Assembly: GCA_023429845.1 (NCBI GenBank)
Contig: JAEZCY010000323.1
Location: 1-10,318 of the forward strand
Direction of reading: 5' to 3'
Origin: Acidobacteriota bacterium
Lineage (GTDB): Bacteria > Acidobacteriota > Vicinamibacteria > Vicinamibacterales > Vicinamibacteraceae
DNA length: 10,318 nt
Shown here: piece by piece, positions 9,687 to 10,318 of the stretch
How the letters are laid out: each line of letters starts with the position of its first letter
Numbering within the stretch: position 1 is the stretch's first letter
Made by a program: the position numbers and the translations under genes
The notes under the pieces: generated by a model
The model's input: the letters and a program-made list of their open reading frames with translations, nothing else
Database searches by the model: none
Told to the model about the DNA's origin: nothing

Positions 9687-9780
9687 CGGACGTCGCGTCC
9701 GGTCAACGAGGTCCGGCGGACCTACCGCGGGCGACGCGACTTTAGCACCAAACGCACCGCGGCCGGCGCGCGGCGCCGGC
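9687..9780. other. Three tight hairpins between the shell protein and dehydrogenase genes
   Basis: The 130-bp gap (9662-9791) holds GCCGGCGC/GCGCCGGC (9762-9769, 9773-9780; 8-bp stem, 3-nt loop), GGTCC/GGACC (9710-9722; 5-bp stem, 3-nt loop) and CGGACG/CGTCCG (9687-9701; 6-bp stem, 3-nt loop). The strongest begins 11 bp after the shell gene's stop codon. No T-run follows, so read-through into the dehydrogenase gene seems likely. It could protect the 3' end of the shell mRNA or partly block transcription, giving more shell protein than enzyme. Confidence 0.45.
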
Positions 9781-9791
9781 GGATGTGCGGG

Positions 9792-10082
9792 CTATGTGCC
9801 GGCAGGGGCAGCCGGCTGGGGGATGATGCGTTCGACTTCGCTGTGCGGGCGGGGAATGACGTGCACCGACACGAGTTCGCCGACGCGTCGAGCCGCAGCG
9901 GCCCCGGCATCGGTGGCGGCCTTCATGGCACCGACGTCGCCGCGCGCCATCACCGTCACGTACCCGGCGCCGATGTACTCCTTGGCCACGAGTTGCACGT
10001 TGGCGGCCTTGACCATCGCGTCGGCCGCTTCGATGGCGCCGATGAGGCCACGGGTTTCGATGAGACCGAGTGCGTCTGACAT
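9792..10082 (-). CDS. Bacterial microcompartment hexameric shell protein (BMC-H, PduA/EutM/CcmK family)
   Basis: BMC-H proteins form hexagonal tiles that build the flat facets of a protein organelle; their central pores pass substrates and products. The 96-residue product is a single Pfam BMC domain of normal length, starting MSDALGLIETRGLIGAIEAA. Hallmarks seen: GLIETRGLIGAIEAADAMVK, K25 of the VKAANV edge strand (the Lys that in PduA mediates hexamer-hexamer contacts), RGDVGAMKAATDAGAAAA (48-64), and SVHVIPRPH (72-80). The pore loop reads YIGAG (36-40), where PduA has KIGSG and EutM QIGGG. A short Pro/Ala tail PQPAAPAGT ends it. The ATG at 10082 is set by homology; the in-frame extension to 10292 overlaps the divergent gene and is not shell-like. 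No Shine-Dalgarno is visible. It is the first gene of the pair with the dehydrogenase, and diverges from a lipoprotein gene. Confidence 0.96.
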   Translation of the reverse strand: MSDALGLIETRGLIGAIEAADAMVKAANVQLVAKEYIGAGYVTVMARGDVGAMKAATDAGAAAARRVGELVSVHVIPRPHSEVERIIPQPAAPAGT

Positions 10083-10095
10083 GAAATCGTGCCGG

Positions 10096-10124
10096 ACTCT
10101 AGCATGTTGCCCCCGGGGTCGCAA
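10096..10124 (-). promoter_or_regulatory. Candidate promoter of the BMC gene pair
   Basis: The minus strand reads TTGCGA (10124-10119, 4 of 6) then, after 17 bp, TAGAGT (10101-10096, 4 of 6). Transcription would start near 10089, only about 7 nt before the ATG at 10082. The shell gene mRNA would then be almost leaderless, which would fit its lack of a Shine-Dalgarno sequence. Confidence 0.35.
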
Positions 10125-10125
10125 C
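10106..10125. promoter_or_regulatory. Near-palindrome in the divergent control region
   Basis: GTTGC (10106-10110) and GCAAC (10121-10125) are inverted arms around CCCCGGGG, which is itself palindromic and offset from the outer centre by 1 bp. The dyad covers the -35 element proposed for the shell gene and a weak plus-strand -35 (TTGCCC, 10107-10112, with TACCCT 17 bp on). A protein bound here could control both directions. This is inferred from position and symmetry only. Confidence 0.35.
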
Positions 10126-10144
10126 GGTTTACCCTTGAGCGTTT

Positions 10145-10167
10145 GCGGGAAGTCGGTGTCTTCCCGC
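10145..10167 (+). other. Stem-loop upstream of the lipoprotein gene
   Basis: GCGGGAAG (10145-10152) and CTTCCCGC (10160-10167) form a perfect 8-bp stem with a 7-nt loop; the arms extend by two more matching bases after one mismatch. It lies 31 bp before the GTG start at 10198, in the presumed 5' leader. No gene ends upstream on the plus strand, so a terminator role is unlikely; an operator or leader hairpin is more plausible. Confidence 0.45.
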
Positions 10168-10182
10168 CAATCCATTTTCCCC

Positions 10183-10188
10183 GAGGAG
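10183..10188 (+). promoter_or_regulatory. Ribosome binding site of the divergent lipoprotein gene
   Basis: GAGGAG sits 9 nt before the GTG at 10198, and AGAGG (10192-10196) gives a second, too-close purine run. The strong site supports GTG as the true start. Confidence 0.7.
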
Positions 10189-10197
10189 TCCAGAGGC

Positions 10198-10318
10198 GTG
10201 AAACTGCCTGCCGCCTGTATCGTCGTGGCCATGGCCCTGTCGGCCGTGGCCGGGTGCTCGAAGAAGGAAGACACCCAGCCGCCCGTCGCCACGGCGACGT
10301 TCTCGGCCAGCCGCGCCC
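10198..10318 (+). CDS. Putative lipoprotein, N-terminal fragment
   Basis: Only the first 40 codons are in the window. The GTG start follows a strong Shine-Dalgarno. The product begins MKLPAACIVVAMALSAVAGC, a textbook lipoprotein signal peptide: a Lys, a hydrophobic stretch, and the lipobox AVAGC with Cys20 as the lipidation site. Ser-Lys-Lys-Glu-Asp after the Cys and a Pro/Ala/Thr-rich stretch (TQPPVATATFSASRA) follow, typical of a linker leading to an exported domain. A Ser at +2 would favour outer-membrane sorting in Lol-type systems. I do not recognise the family, and the mature domain is beyond the edge. The gene diverges from the BMC pair and nothing visible ties it to that function. Confidence 0.75.
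   Translation, partial: MKLPAACIVVAMALSAVAGCSKKEDTQPPVATATFSASRA

Noticed and set aside
10083..10292. Longer N-terminus for the shell protein from an upstream in-frame start
   Set aside because: The added 70 residues overlap the signal-peptide region of the divergent lipoprotein gene, are unrelated to BMC-H proteins, and the family start MSDALGLIET lies at 10082.

Overview
The window is G+C-rich (about two thirds by eye) and gene-dense. Five of its seven protein genes read as one long minus-strand series of housekeeping and envelope functions, one minus-strand pair belongs to a bacterial microcompartment (BMC), and a last gene fragment diverges onto the plus strand. The mix of secA, a two-gene BMC set, lipoprotein envelope enzymes, high G+C and frequent GTG/TTG starts would suit a Gram-negative soil bacterium such as an Acidobacteriota/Vicinamibacteria member. 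That placement is an inference; no RNA gene is present to fix it.

Layout from right to left, following minus-strand transcription. Positions 10198-10318 (plus) hold the start of an unrecognised lipoprotein gene. It diverges from a BMC-H shell protein gene (10082-9792), which is followed by a CoA-acylating aldehyde dehydrogenase gene (9661-7742) of the EutE/PduP type. Next come a lipoprotein lytic transglycosylase with two LysM domains (MltD-like, 7496-5769), the AAA+ ATPase gene comM/yifB (5524-4034), a membrane-anchored M23 peptidase gene (3917-3012), and secA (2907 to beyond the left edge, C-terminus missing).

The most interesting part is the BMC pair. The divergent lipoprotein gene bounds it on one side and the mltD-like gene on the other, so only one shell protein and one enzyme lie in this cluster. 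A working compartment would need shell vertices and partner enzymes encoded elsewhere. The dehydrogenase carries an extension of about 180 residues beyond the usual end of its fold. It contains a predicted amphipathic helix resembling an encapsulation peptide, a linker made of five in-frame 21-bp repeats, and a final segment resembling the N-terminus of the BMC-associated proteins EutQ/EutT.

The repeat has a counterpart in non-coding DNA. At 5688-5762 a different sequence shows the same design: a 9-bp stem with a 3-nt loop, whose right arm is then repeated in tandem with a 21-bp period. Several other tight G+C-rich hairpins lie between genes, notably just after the shell protein stop codon. 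The clearest promoter is that of secA (-35 TTGCCC, 17 bp, -10 TACAAT).
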